Shown one piece after another: positions 42,324 through 52,041 of a stretch of DNA of 64,000 bases (the stretch's first letter is position 1; each line of letters opens with the position of its first letter). Origin of the DNA: Paraburkholderia panacisoli (GTDB taxonomy: Bacteria; Pseudomonadota; Gammaproteobacteria; Burkholderiales; Burkholderiaceae); the NCBI RefSeq assembly GCF_008369935.1, contig NZ_VTUZ01000012.1, positions 186,001 to 250,000 of the forward strand, given 5' to 3'. The notes under the pieces are model-generated. The model was not told where the DNA came from and did no database searches. It saw only the letters and a list, made by a program, of their open reading frames with translations. The translations under genes were made by a program, and so were the position numbers.

Positions 42324-44471
42324 CGATATCCTGATAAGTATTTATTTGAAGACACAAAGCCCTGAAGCTCAGGGTTCACGGCAAAAAATGGGGCGATGCT
42401 CGGCCAAAGGCGCTTTGGCTGCCCCGTAGGCCACAATGAAAGACGACAAGGCCGTTACACCGTTCGCAGCGGCAATGCCCTGCGAACAGGCCGACTTCCA
42501 GATACGGACTCGCTCTTACTTGGCCACGTTATGAACGTTATCTTTCTGTAAGCAGTACTGATTTAGATCTGCTTTTTTTCGGTGAATAGTATTCAAGATC
42601 CTCCTTGATATGCCTTGGTTTAACGGTGATCGGACTAGCTCAATATGTGGGCGACTTATCGCCGACGCTGAATACTGAGCAGGTTCTGGAAGCAACTCTG
42701 CAATCCATTCGATGAGGGATCGGGGAGAACTGCCCTTCCGCGCTTGCCCTCTATCATCAACATCGATGCGAAGACCCAGTGCCCGCTCTACATATCGTGG
42801 CGACACTGCACACGCGAAGCAGCTTCCCGCGATGACAGCACGATTTCATCGCACCTTTCATTTTGTCGGTTAGTACACCGAATCTAGAATGAAATGCCGA
42901 TGCGCCTGCTTCCTTTCCCAAATCCAACCAATGAGTGCCAGAGATGGCACAAGTCGGGGCTCCAAATCCGCTCTTGCGACATCCTGATTACATCAGCACC
43001 CTTCCCAATCAACAGCCCCTCCAATGACGCATGCTTTTGCCTGGAGAGCGACAAACCTAAGCAGCGCTCTATCCATACCAAAACCCGTCGTCAATGAACG
43101 GCATGCGTCTCCGAGCGTTTCGCGCAGCGACCCAACCTTACGAATGGCAAGGGTCACTTGCCAGCATCACCCTCCGCTTCTCGACCCGACAAGACAGTTC
43201 AGTTCGGGCGAAATCTCTGACGGTCAAGTGTTTCCTGCGAAACCCGTGCTTCTAACCGCAAATGAACAGCTCAGTTAATTCGTACTACAAATTAAATTGT
43301 ATAAAATTGTTACAGCCTTCCATCTCGTGCATGAACGCTCTTCATGCTTCCGCTCGCCGCTCCGGCCATTCGATCTCGACGGATTGCTCGGCCTCGCTCT
43401 TGCCGGACCGCGGCACTACAACAGTTCCGACTATGGTGACTGGTGCGTCGCCCAGCCCGAAGCTGCATTGACGCCGATCTCATCTAATGGCAGCAGCGCG
43501 CGCAATCGTTTGCGCCGAATGGTGACACCAGCTAGCGGTTCGCGTGGCGCGAACACCGACCAAATTCGGGCCGGAGTCGAACCACCGCCGCGCCTATCAC
43601 ATGTCACGCCGCTGCGGCAAGAAGCCGTGCCCTGGTGTTTTCACGCACCAGCACCTCAAGGGCACGAATTATATTCGGAAAAAACGTTTCAATCCTGTAA
43701 CACGGCGAAAGACTCGGAAAAAAAACGATAGCTTCCTGCATCCAATAGTCTGAAGACAATTTTTCCTTGAATGTCGCGCAAAGTGCGCCACCTCTTCCCT
43801 ATTGGTCAGTTAAGCACCATGAACTACTTGACGTAGGCGGTTCATTCATATCAACGGGGAAATATGACCTATCGAATATTCTTCCGATCAATAGGATATC
43901 GAACGATTTACTGGACGCATTGGCTAGATTTTTTCGCCAGCCAGGTAGGCAAAATCGGCTAGGCGTATCGAGACAAAACATTGTCCTTCGATGCCATAGA
44001 GCGTTTACCCCAACCCTCTTTCAGCCACAAAACACTTCGCTTCTTGCGGAGTTGGCATCGATGAACCGGCTCTTTGCAGCGCTCGTTCTCCGCCCGACTA
44101 TTCCTCTTCTGCAAACCTAATTAATTATCAAATATTGGATAGATGAGAAGGTCGCGAAATGTGAAGTTGGGTGCCTCATTGCGGTAAGCGAAGCAGCACG
44201 TCCGTGCTGGAATTTAGAGCACCATTGTGTGCTTCCTGTCCGACCATTCAACATCAATGTTCCAAGCGGCGAGTGCACTCGACATCGTGGTCGATCGCCT
44301 GAACAGCCCACATACCTGGTGTCTACCCGAATGAATGTCTGTCGGCACGCACATCGCTCCGATGACGGTCGCCGGCGCAGATGGTAAATCTGGATTCTTG
44401 AATAACGATGCCGCATTGGCATGGCTTCGATGCATAAGCCCGTCGCGCGCTATGGATGAAGAATCTCCCAA
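42324..44471. other. Gene-poor stretch between putative hydrolase 1 and an IS3 remnant
   Basis: About 2.1 kb, with locally AT-richer DNA (notably near 42530-42600, 43270-43320 and 43650-43990). Open frames up to about 140 codons exist on both strands but none has family-like sequence, a good start site or consistent codon use. The first 100 bp likely hold the promoter of the hydrolase gene. I see no convincing gene; decayed sequence is likely. Confidence 0.55.
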
Positions 44472-44741
44472 CTACGAGACATGCTTTGCCTGCCACTGTG
44501 CGAAAGCTTTCCTCAGCATGGTATTAACCTCATCCAGCAGCGGACGTAGAGAAGTCTCGTCAGCAATGTTCTCCCGGTTATAGCGGCCTAAAATCCGCGA
44601 TAGATAGAGCTTCCGGCCTGCCGAGCTGAACTCGGTGACATTCGCGACCCACTTCCTGTTGGGACGTGGCGCACCAAATCTTCGCATCAGTACGTTGGAG
44701 GCAACGTTACCGACGCTTCCTCTGAACGACTTGTACAAACC
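44472..44741 (-). mobile_element. Truncated IS3-family OrfB (rve integrase core) fragment
   Basis: 88 codons: YKSFRGSVGNVASNVLMRRF, then NRKWVANVTEFSSAGRKLYLSRILGRYNRE and SLRPLLDEVNTMLRKAFAQW. This matches the start of the rve core of IS3/IS150-group transposases (YxSYRGTVGxxAPNxLxRxF, NxKWVTDVTEFxxxGxKLYLSPIxDLxNxE, RPxxxxVxxMLxKA). The first catalytic Asp position is altered (WVANVTEF where WVTDVTEF is usual), and the rest of the domain is missing, so it is inactive. Confidence 0.8.
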
Positions 44742-45539
44742 GGTTGTCAGCTAGCTGCGTGACGGCCGGATATCACCGGCCGACTGCCATATTGAACTGC
44801 ATAGAATTTTCATTCGGATTCCAAAACGCATAACTGTTCAACGTCTTTTCGTTGGCAGTTTGTCCCCGTGCTGCGTTCCGGTCTGGATAGACGACGTTGC
44901 CTACTTTCAACGCACACCGTGCCGTCGCTCAGTATGTTTGTGCTTCACACGAGATATTCTCTGGTGGCGTGACGACATGTCGTTTCTGGTAGCCAGATCC
45001 CAGACATAGGCCACTGCCGCACAGGATGCGAGGGACCTTTCTGCAGTCCGGATTGTCCCGCAACCACAACAAATCAGCACCGATATTAAGCAACATCGAA
45101 GCGATGCCGCCCGTCGGAATAACGAAGGACCGGCTGTATCGCCCCACCTGTTGCGCTCGAAAGAGCAGTAGCGTCGGCGTAAATTTCGGCATCGGGGGGC
45201 GGGTCCATTTTTGCCAGACCCGGCGTCACTTTTCACTGTTGACCGTGCGCAGCCACATGACTCGCGGCATGTTCAGCACCAAGGAGATCTGTCTCGCGGT
45301 GTCTGAATCGCGCAAATTCTGCAGTGTTCGTGCAGACGTTGCTATCAGACGTGATGCCCTGTGCCATTGCAAACGGTTGCTATGCATAGACGCTGCTCAC
45401 AACGCCCAATGAAGCGCCGAGGACTATTGCCGACAGGTTTTTTTCTGAGAGCATGATGAGCGACACATGGCAGAAACTCCTTCATGCGCCGCGGTCGGAT
45501 TGGGAGATTCAAAACAGCGATGCAATAAGGCCCGCTCGC
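44742..45539. other. Gene-poor stretch within the IS-remnant zone
   Basis: About 800 bp. Two or three frames of 80-130 codons are open, without recognisable domains or good start sites. No gene, RNA or repeat is supported. Confidence 0.5.
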
Positions 45540-45700
45540 ATTCAAACAGGATGCGCCGTACACAAGCGCTTGCGACAAATTTCACACGATGCCAGAGCGC
45601 AACAAAACGCGCTGCCCATCAGGGCGGCGCGATGGTAAGTCGGCTTGCGCTCGCATACTGTCGATCAGGGCTGATCCGCTCTCTCACAGGCCACCCTCTT
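45540..45700 (-). mobile_element. Degenerate IS5-family transposase, remnant 2 (N-terminal piece)
   Basis: On the minus strand the DNA reads DRQYA, then one frame over ERKPTYHRAALMGSAF, then LLRSGIV, the same order as DRQYAGRKPT-ALTGIVFVLRSGIA in remnant 1. Nucleotide similarity to 40790-40870 is plain by eye, with short indels. Only about 50 codons of the transposase remain, with two or more frameshifts. Confidence 0.7.
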
Positions 45701-45777
45701 TGATCGCTCAATATCCGGAAGTCGTCGCCTGCGTCCAAGGATGTGCTCAAGCAGGCATAGCAGGACTCGATGCAACT

Positions 45778-46253
45778 TTAATCGTGCCTAAGCCGAACAG
45801 TATCCGCCTGACTTACGACATCACTTCTCAAATTCCGGTCGCCCATATTTCTCAAAGCGTGGAGAATTCTTTTTTCTCTCAACACGTGAACCAACCCGCC
45901 GGCAACCAGGCTTACGATTATAGAAATGATCATGTAGATCATCTCACCCCATCCGCCATTCAATTTCAATATTCTATATATTGCCAGGTACGCGAGATTC
46001 AAAGAGAATAAATGCGACAGGTAGACGGAATAACAAGCATCGCCAAGAAACTTCAGGCCCGAACAATGATTGCGGAGCGCAATTTCTTAATCGAACCCTC
46101 GAATCCAAGAACGATTGAAAAGACAATTACAGCAGGCAATCCAAAATAGACCGACCGCCGGTCGGGCGCCGTGATTTTCACCCGCTCGGTCCGCACGTTC
46201 TGCCCAAAGCCCAAAAATGGACATCGGCAGAATCCACTAGGAAGCTGTCGCAA
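45778..46253 (-). pseudogene. C-terminal fragment of a sugar acyltransferase (acyltransferase-3 family) with frameshift
   Basis: Upper part (46253 down to about 46056) codes RRSVYFGLPAVIVFSIVLGFEG and SIKKLRSAIIVRA then stop. One base out of frame the reading goes on as GLKFLGDACYSVYLSHLFS, followed by three hydrophobic stretches, GEMIYMIISIIVSLVAGGLVHVL and REKRILHALR. LxFLGDxSYSxYLxH and the final REKP-like tail are the C-terminal signature of OafA-type integral membrane O-acyltransferases. Loss of one G in the run near 46056 explains the break. The N-terminal two thirds are absent. Locally AT-rich. Likely a former polysaccharide-modifying enzyme of the adjacent locus. Confidence 0.75.
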
Positions 46254-46269
46254 AACCGGTTAAGCAGAG

Positions 46270-46520
46270 ACTTGAGCCCCGTCCAGCAAAGCGCGTTCGG
46301 AACAAATCGTTTTCGCCACTACAACGTAGTCATGCCAGCGGGAATTCGTCCGTGCGTTGCCAGACACCTCTTCCTGCCATGCGACAAGCCACCGCCAGCA
46401 AGCGATGCCGGAGTGCAACACGAACACGCCGCCCGTCGAGAGGGCGACGCGCTCGGGAAACGAATCGCACCCCGCGTACCGTCGATTGCAGGGTGCTCGC
46501 GCCCGCAGGAATGGTTCGAT
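46270..46520 (-). mobile_element. Degenerate IS5-family transposase, remnant 3
   Basis: Minus-strand DNA reads pieces equivalent to RPAIDGTRG, RPLDGRAVFVLHSGIA and WRWLVAWQEE-VWQ across several frames, again the IS427-like N-terminal region. It matches 40700-40870 of remnant 1 at the DNA level but lacks the stretch coding WNMLPQEMG. It lies just 30 bp past the stop of a glycosyltransferase gene and so marks the left limit of the intact polysaccharide genes. Confidence 0.7.
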
Positions 46521-46549
46521 GCGTCATCACGCGGGGCGCAACCTCGTCT

Positions 46550-47845
46550 TCAACGCTGCTTTGCATGGGTACTACGCTGCACCACGTCAATCGCGATGGC
46601 GGACATGTTGCCTTCGCCAGCAACGACATTCAGCTCCGTCTTCGGCGCGTACACCCCTGGCCGGAGCAGATCGCCCCAGCGGCGCGCAAAAACCGGTAGG
46701 CTGAAATTGCGCTCGCAAAAGCCGGCAAACCGCTTCGCCGCGTCCATTACTTCATTCAGATCGGCATCGGGATCGGCGAGAAAACGCTCCAGTCGCGCGC
46801 CGTCCATGGCCAGCGCCGCATCTTCAAAATCCAGCCCTTCATACGCAGCGTCATTGCCAACCGCAACGCAACCAAACGAGATGGCCTCCAACACCTTCGA
46901 CTTGATGCCACCACGCAGGAACGTCGGGCATAGGGCAATCGAGTTGGGGGTATAGACTTCGCCGAGCGTCGGTGCAAAACCGGCGAACATGACATTCGGC
47001 ACGGTTTCATATTGACCGGACATGCGCCCGTAAATGACCAACGGCAAGCGCAACTCAAGTTGTTTCCATGACGCCAGCAGGTACTGGATTGCGAGCCGGT
47101 TCTGCAATTGGCTGTCCGCGCCGACGAATACAAACCGAACCGGACCGGCCGGCCGCGTCACCGGCTTGACCGAGTCGATTGGCGGTGCGATCACATGCAC
47201 CCGCTTTTTCATTGCGTCGGGCAGGATGCGCTCCAACGCGTCGGCATCCGTTGTCGAGACCAAGGTGACGGCATTCGACGAAGCTGCCGCCAGCCGCTCA
47301 TGGCCTTTCAGCGCATATTCCTCATATCTCAGCAGCAGATTGCGGACCAACCGCGAATTGATTAGCGAAACGACCGCCGTGGGGATCGACTTCGCGAGAT
47401 AGCCCACAGACAATGCGAAATTGCCGGTCCTCAGGATATGGGCACGCCGTGACATCAGATCGTCCAGGTCGCTGATGATGTGGCTCGACGGAAAGCGTCG
47501 GCGAACGAATGCGGCATAGTCGACCATCCGGATGCCATCGAAGTAGATGACATCGGGCTTGAACTCTTCGATCGCTTCGATCAGTCGCGTCTTTCCATCC
47601 CCACTGGCGAACATCGCGACTTGCAGCGCGCACGGCTTGCATGCAAGCACGCCTTCGACGATCCTCAGGCCGACGCGCAGCTTCGAGACGAGCGTGCCCG
47701 TTTCGAATACCGAGCGGATCTTGAGTTCGCGCACGTCGGCATCCATACCGATCGCTTCGCGAATGAAGCGCAAAGTGCGTTCACGTCCATTCGACGCCGC
47801 CCGAGGAATATCCCGGGTCATTACCATCAGTACGCGCTTTCTCAT
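46550..47845 (-). CDS. Glycosyltransferase family 4-like protein
   Basis: 431 aa with GGAGG 4 bp before the ATG at 47845. GT-B fold: MRKRVLMVMTRDIPRAASNGRERTLRFI at the start, FKPDVIYFDGIRMVDYAAFVRRRFP, VRFVFVGADSQLQNRLAIQYLLASW opening the C-terminal domain, and NSIALCPTFLRGGIKSKVLEAISFGCVAVGN as the donor site. Donor unknown. It is the last gene of the minus-strand polysaccharide unit, separated from the preceding gene by a 275-bp gap with no recognisable content, so it may have its own promoter. Confidence 0.83.
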   Translation of the reverse strand: MRKRVLMVMTRDIPRAASNGRERTLRFIREAIGMDADVRELKIRSVFETGTLVSKLRVGLRIVEGVLACKPCALQVAMFASGDGKTRLIEAIEEFKPDVIYFDGIRMVDYAAFVRRRFPSSHIISDLDDLMSRRAHILRTGNFALSVGYLAKSIPTAVVSLINSRLVRNLLLRYEEYALKGHERLAAASSNAVTLVSTTDADALERILPDAMKKRVHVIAPPIDSVKPVTRPAGPVRFVFVGADSQLQNRLAIQYLLASWKQLELRLPLVIYGRMSGQYETVPNVMFAGFAPTLGEVYTPNSIALCPTFLRGGIKSKVLEAISFGCVAVGNDAAYEGLDFEDAALAMDGARLERFLADPDADLNEVMDAAKRFAGFCERNFSLPVFARRWGDLLRPGVYAPKTELNVVAGEGNMSAIAIDVVQRSTHAKQR

Positions 47846-48120
47846 GCAACCTCCGAATGGAGATGGTCGTAAATTCGTTCCAGCGGCCTATGAAAGCAAA
47901 TCAGATCTGAAGAGCCGCCATGCCAATTGAACGGTTGTGACACCACGCCCGGAAACCGATCTTTTTTCTCATATGATTCGCTCTGCAAAGTAACGTGAGG
48001 TGGCCAATGGGGATGCAAATTGCCGCTAATCCAAACACTCCAGAAATCCAGTTCGATGCAAGATTTGCGCTACCGATGCGTCTCGAATGACTGACGTGAT
48101 CACCCCACCCGCACGCTGAT

Positions 48121-49362
48121 TTAACTTCGGGTATCCCGCTCGACTTCGATTGCACGGACGCCTGCGTCGCGCTGATCGTGTCGCGCCGCAGCCAGCAGGA
48201 CCGCTTCGAACTGCTGCAGTTGTCGCGGCGGCAGGAAGTGATCACGTTGTGCGTGGCACCGGCGGGCCATGTCACGGTAGAAGACCGGGTCGTCGACGAA
48301 TCGTCGGATGAGCGCCCCGAGTGCTGCGACGTCGCCGCGCGGCACGGTCAATTCGGGAAAGGCACTGAATACTTCGGGCAGTCCGCCAGAGGTGAACGCG
48401 ATCGATGGCTTGAAAAATTCCCAAGGCTCGAAAGCGACCATTCCGAACGGTTCGTTCCACATCGATGTGACGACCACGATATCGACCAACGGGTAAAAGT
48501 CTTTCGGAGCGACGAAACCATAGCGCACGACCGCCAGATCCGGGTGCGCCGCGATCAGTGCGTCCAGAACCTGTTCGTTGTCCCTGCCCGCGATATGCAA
48601 CTCCAGGTCGCCTCCATGCACCGCCGCCGCGCTCGCAAAAAACTCGCGGATACCCTTCGTCGCGTCGGTGCGCCCGATAAAGCCAACCCGAAAAGGCTTG
48701 TGCGGTTCAGTGGGCGTCGAGGGGATCGCGCTGAATGGCTGCCGCGCGTTATGGATGACGCAGGGCCGCGCGCGGCCGAAGAAATTCTGCTGTCGATGGC
48801 GCTCCAGCACGAAGTTGCTGACGCCGACTACATGCCCCACCAGCCGCGAGAACCACGCCTTCGGGGATGAAACGGTTCGGCATCCCTGGCATGCCTGCTC
48901 ACACGCGCGGCCATTGCGGAACATCGTCGAGGTCGGGCATAGCAGCCAGTAGTCATGCAGAACATGCACGACCGGGATCCGCAAACACCATGCAGCGAGC
49001 CATATGGCCGGCCCCATTCCCTTGAGGTTGTTCGTGCACAGGGCGTCGATATCGAGGCGACGCAGATGGCGCAGCGCGTAAAAGAACACGAACGGGTTGA
49101 ACGTATCCAATGCACCGAACAAGGCTTTTTTCAGTCCGCTTCGCACGGCATGCGAGAACTGGTTGTAGATGTTCGTATTCGGCATGCTGTGCACGCGAAG
49201 ACCATCGACGACCTCCGTTTCGGCCGCGCGCGAGTCCGACAAGGTCAGGATGGAAACGTCATGACCCCGGTCACGAAGCTGAACCGCCAGATCGTAGACG
49301 ATCAACTCGGTGCCCCCGACAACCTTCGGAGGAAAGCGGTTATTGCAGAGGCAGACTTTCAT
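48121..49362 (-). CDS. Glycosyltransferase family 4 protein
   Basis: 413 aa from the ATG at 49362, which overlaps the flippase stop by 4 bp; reading further upstream in this frame only crosses the flippase gene. MKVCLCNNRFPPKVVGGTELIVYDLAVQLRDRGHDVSILT is the standard GT-B acceptor-side start with the GGTE loop. VLHDYWLLCPTSTMFRNGRACEQACQGC resembles a metal-binding-like Cys cluster seen in several GT4 enzymes. PFRVGFIGRTDATKGIREF and MWNEPFGMVAFEPWEFFKPSIAFTSGG form the donor domain. Substrates unknown. Confidence 0.86.
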   Translation of the reverse strand: MKVCLCNNRFPPKVVGGTELIVYDLAVQLRDRGHDVSILTLSDSRAAETEVVDGLRVHSMPNTNIYNQFSHAVRSGLKKALFGALDTFNPFVFFYALRHLRRLDIDALCTNNLKGMGPAIWLAAWCLRIPVVHVLHDYWLLCPTSTMFRNGRACEQACQGCRTVSSPKAWFSRLVGHVVGVSNFVLERHRQQNFFGRARPCVIHNARQPFSAIPSTPTEPHKPFRVGFIGRTDATKGIREFFASAAAVHGGDLELHIAGRDNEQVLDALIAAHPDLAVVRYGFVAPKDFYPLVDIVVVTSMWNEPFGMVAFEPWEFFKPSIAFTSGGLPEVFSAFPELTVPRGDVAALGALIRRFVDDPVFYRDMARRCHAQRDHFLPPRQLQQFEAVLLAAARHDQRDAGVRAIEVERDTRS

Positions 49363-50594
49363 AGCGCAACCTTCATGCGCTGCCCCTGTCCGAAGACGGC
49401 AGCCCAGAACAGGACAACAGACACGGCCGTCGCCGCCGCCGGCGCATACATCATGAGCGCCGAAGGCATCACGAACGGCGCCGCTCCGATTGCAACGATG
49501 GTCACGATGAGCTTCACCGTCATCAGCCGGTAACGCCGGGCTGCGATGAGCCAGGTAGTGAGTCCTGCGTCCACGAACGTGGCGATCGAGCATGCGGTGC
49601 CGAAAATCATGACCGGCACGCCGGCTTCGAACGCAGGTCCATAGATCAACAGGAAGACCGCCCGCCCCACGAACAGGCTTCCGACCAGTGCCACCGCGGC
49701 GATCACCGCGAGATAGGCGCTGAGCTTGATCGCCTTGCTGCGCAACTGGTCGTCGTCGCGAGCAATGAAGACCATTGCCGGTGCAAGAGCCAGCGCGAGC
49801 GTCGTACCGACAGAGTTCCACTGCTCGACTAGCGACGCCGCAGCCGAATAAATGCCAAGGTCTGTCTTCGACATCAGCGTGCCCAGCAAAAGCCGGTCCA
49901 TTCGCAACACCAGCACGGTGGCGGCAATCGCCGGCCAGATCCTGAGTCCGCGCACGATGAGCGTTCGCGTGACCATTTCCGAACCGTGCAGCGACCGGGG
50001 CCGGTGGAAGGCGAGTGTCCGATAACGGCTGAACGGCGCGGCGGCGGCCACGTAGGCTTCGAGCGGCCATGCGAACGAGGCGACGACCGCGCCAACCGAT
50101 GCATGGGCTGCGCCCAGCAGCCAGAGCACCCGAACGCCGCTTGCGTAGGCTTTCGCCCTCGTGATGACCCATGGTTTGGTTTCCGCATACGCCATGAGGG
50201 AGCCGAGCGAGATGGGCTCGCACAGCATCACCAGTCCGGCGATCAGCGTCAGGGCGGTGCTCGAGGACTGCATCAGCAATCCCACGACAATCAGAAAGAG
50301 CAGCGTCACGCTGAGCGTCGAACCCAGGCGCAAACGGAAGGCCCGATAGAAGACGAGGTGTCGCAGCCGGGGATGCCTGCCAAAGATCGGCGCAACGGCC
50401 TGAGCGCTGAATATCAGTGCGGCGCTGCTCACGACATACGCGAGTGACAATGCGAACTGCAGTTCACCGAAAAAATGCGCGCCGTACAGAGTGGCGAACA
50501 GGTGATTACTCGCGACTGCCGCGAGCGCCCCGATGACCTTTTCGCACACTACCCCGGAGAGCGACGAAAACAGCAGTGTTCTGAAAGATTTCAC
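49359..50594 (-). CDS. Polysaccharide flippase (Wzx-like), second in window
   Basis: 411 aa starting at a GTG at 50594 that overlaps the polymerase stop as GTGA. About twelve hydrophobic segments; LFATLYGAHFFGELQFALSLAYVVSSAALIFSAQAV at the N-terminus and DRLLLGTLMSKTDLGIYSAAASLVEQWNSVG in the middle are typical of Wzx proteins. It would export the lipid-linked repeat unit made by the neighbouring transferases. It is not closely alike to the flippase at 34568, which serves another glycan. Confidence 0.85.
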   Translation of the reverse strand: MKSFRTLLFSSLSGVVCEKVIGALAAVASNHLFATLYGAHFFGELQFALSLAYVVSSAALIFSAQAVAPIFGRHPRLRHLVFYRAFRLRLGSTLSVTLLFLIVVGLLMQSSSTALTLIAGLVMLCEPISLGSLMAYAETKPWVITRAKAYASGVRVLWLLGAAHASVGAVVASFAWPLEAYVAAAAPFSRYRTLAFHRPRSLHGSEMVTRTLIVRGLRIWPAIAATVLVLRMDRLLLGTLMSKTDLGIYSAAASLVEQWNSVGTTLALALAPAMVFIARDDDQLRSKAIKLSAYLAVIAAVALVGSLFVGRAVFLLIYGPAFEAGVPVMIFGTACSIATFVDAGLTTWLIAARRYRLMTVKLIVTIVAIGAAPFVMPSALMMYAPAAATAVSVVLFWAAVFGQGQRMKVAL

Positions 50595-52027
50595 GACGCC
50601 ACCAGCCGTTTCATTTTTTGTGCCGTGGACCGCGAATCAACCAGGACCCACCACAGGAACGCCAAGGCCACGTAGAACAGCGTACGAACACTGAAGAAAG
50701 ACCAGTAGTCGCCTTGCTGGATCCCGGAGCCCGCATAACTCAGCACCTTGACGACCAGCCAGAGCATGACCACACCGCCACGAAGCGCGAACACGATCTG
50801 CAATGCACAAAGCGCACCGAATATCACGCCCGTGAACGCGACGAACAACGCGCCGCCAGCCAGACCGAACCAGAATACTGGAATCGCCATCTGCCCCATG
50901 GTGAAGGTGACGTCGTCCTTTATATACACTGATATCAAGCGCGGATCGCCATACGCGACCATCACGTCGCGCAAGCCGCTGTAGCCAAAGCTGTCATCGA
51001 AGGTAGGCGCGGTGGTCGAGAGCAGCGAACGCGCAAAGCGCCAGAATGCCGGCGCGCCCCCCAACGGAGGCGCGGCGAAGACATGCGCGTCGTAATCGAC
51101 CACGTACCAGACCTGCCCCTGCAGTAGCGAACGGTCCGTCATCGTGTTTTGCACATCGAGTCCCTGCCCCTGGTAGGCCGAGAACACCGAACCGAGACCG
51201 ATCACCAGCGCGACAACGCCCCCGATTGCCATGTACCGTAGAACTGGCTTGCCTTTCATGAGGAGCACCGCAACCACCGGGGCGAGGACCGAGAGGCCGA
51301 AGTGCAGCACGGACATGAACTGCTCGCCGTGAAGGATATAGAGACCCGTCGTCGCAATGATCAACAGGATCGAAAACGATTTGACTGCATGGCTTCTGCT
51401 GGTGGCGAGCGCGCCGAGAATCATCGCCAGAAACGTCTGGTTGTTCAAGAACATGTTGAACAACACACTATTGGTCCCGGTACTGCCGTTGCGAAGGGTA
51501 TACCGGTTCACACCATTGAGCAGCGCGAACCCTTCGATCAGCCCCGCTGCCACCCCGGCCCCGATAATCGCGAGCGCCAGAATGAATCCCAGCGCTACAC
51601 TGGGCAGCTCAACGGTGATCAACGCAACCGGCACGTCAGGGTCGCGAACGCGCAGATATCGGTTGAAGCCGTAGAGCGCACAACTGACGAAGAGGACATA
51701 GAAAAGCAACAGCCGGCTGGTGGAGCCGTTCGCTTCGCCCTGGACCTTCGTTTCGATCATCAGCCCGCCCGCCTCGATGCCGACGCCGGCGACAAACGCA
51801 GTCAGCGCGATCACCATGAAATAGAGCATCGATACCGAAAAGAGCGGTCGCGTCGCCACCAGATAGATGACCGCGAGCACTGCCAGCACGAAGGTCCACG
51901 TCGCGCTGGCCTGAGCGTAGCCGAGGTATGGCAGCGCCGTATTGAACGCCAATGCGACGATGCCGACCGCCGGTACGATCAGGTGTGAAACAGAGATCGT
52001 CGGTCCGCTAGCCTGATGGATTTGCAT
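50591..52027 (-). CDS. Wzy-like polysaccharide polymerase (integral membrane)
   Basis: 478 aa with at least eleven hydrophobic segments and one long polar loop (about residues 300-375, TDRSLLQGQVWYVVDYDAHVF to IKDDVTFTMGQMA), the usual plan of O-antigen/EPS polymerases, which are defined by topology rather than by sequence. YLVATRPLFSVSMLYFMVIALTAFVAG is an example of the N-terminal helices. It lies between a glycosyltransferase and a flippase, with a 4-bp overlap to the latter, which makes the polymerase role likely. Sequence motifs that would prove it are not known to me. Confidence 0.7.
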   Translation of the reverse strand: MQIHQASGPTISVSHLIVPAVGIVALAFNTALPYLGYAQASATWTFVLAVLAVIYLVATRPLFSVSMLYFMVIALTAFVAGVGIEAGGLMIETKVQGEANGSTSRLLLFYVLFVSCALYGFNRYLRVRDPDVPVALITVELPSVALGFILALAIIGAGVAAGLIEGFALLNGVNRYTLRNGSTGTNSVLFNMFLNNQTFLAMILGALATSRSHAVKSFSILLIIATTGLYILHGEQFMSVLHFGLSVLAPVVAVLLMKGKPVLRYMAIGGVVALVIGLGSVFSAYQGQGLDVQNTMTDRSLLQGQVWYVVDYDAHVFAAPPLGGAPAFWRFARSLLSTTAPTFDDSFGYSGLRDVMVAYGDPRLISVYIKDDVTFTMGQMAIPVFWFGLAGGALFVAFTGVIFGALCALQIVFALRGGVVMLWLVVKVLSYAGSGIQQGDYWSFFSVRTLFYVALAFLWWVLVDSRSTAQKMKRLVAS

Positions 52028-52041
52028 GGCCTGTCCGCTTC

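Noticed and set aside
42516..42806. 96-codon minus-strand gene before hydrolase 1
   Set aside because: Moderately protein-like, but no ribosome binding site or domain was seen; kept as part of the gene-poor stretch.
44907..45236. Two overlapping minus-strand frames of about 87-109 codons
   Set aside because: No family likeness and no start signal; they lie in the decayed IS zone.
48121..50223. A 700-codon protein fusing an unknown domain to the glycosyltransferase
   Set aside because: The N-terminal 287 codons only read out of frame through the flippase gene; the ATG at 49362 with a 4-bp overlap is the natural start.
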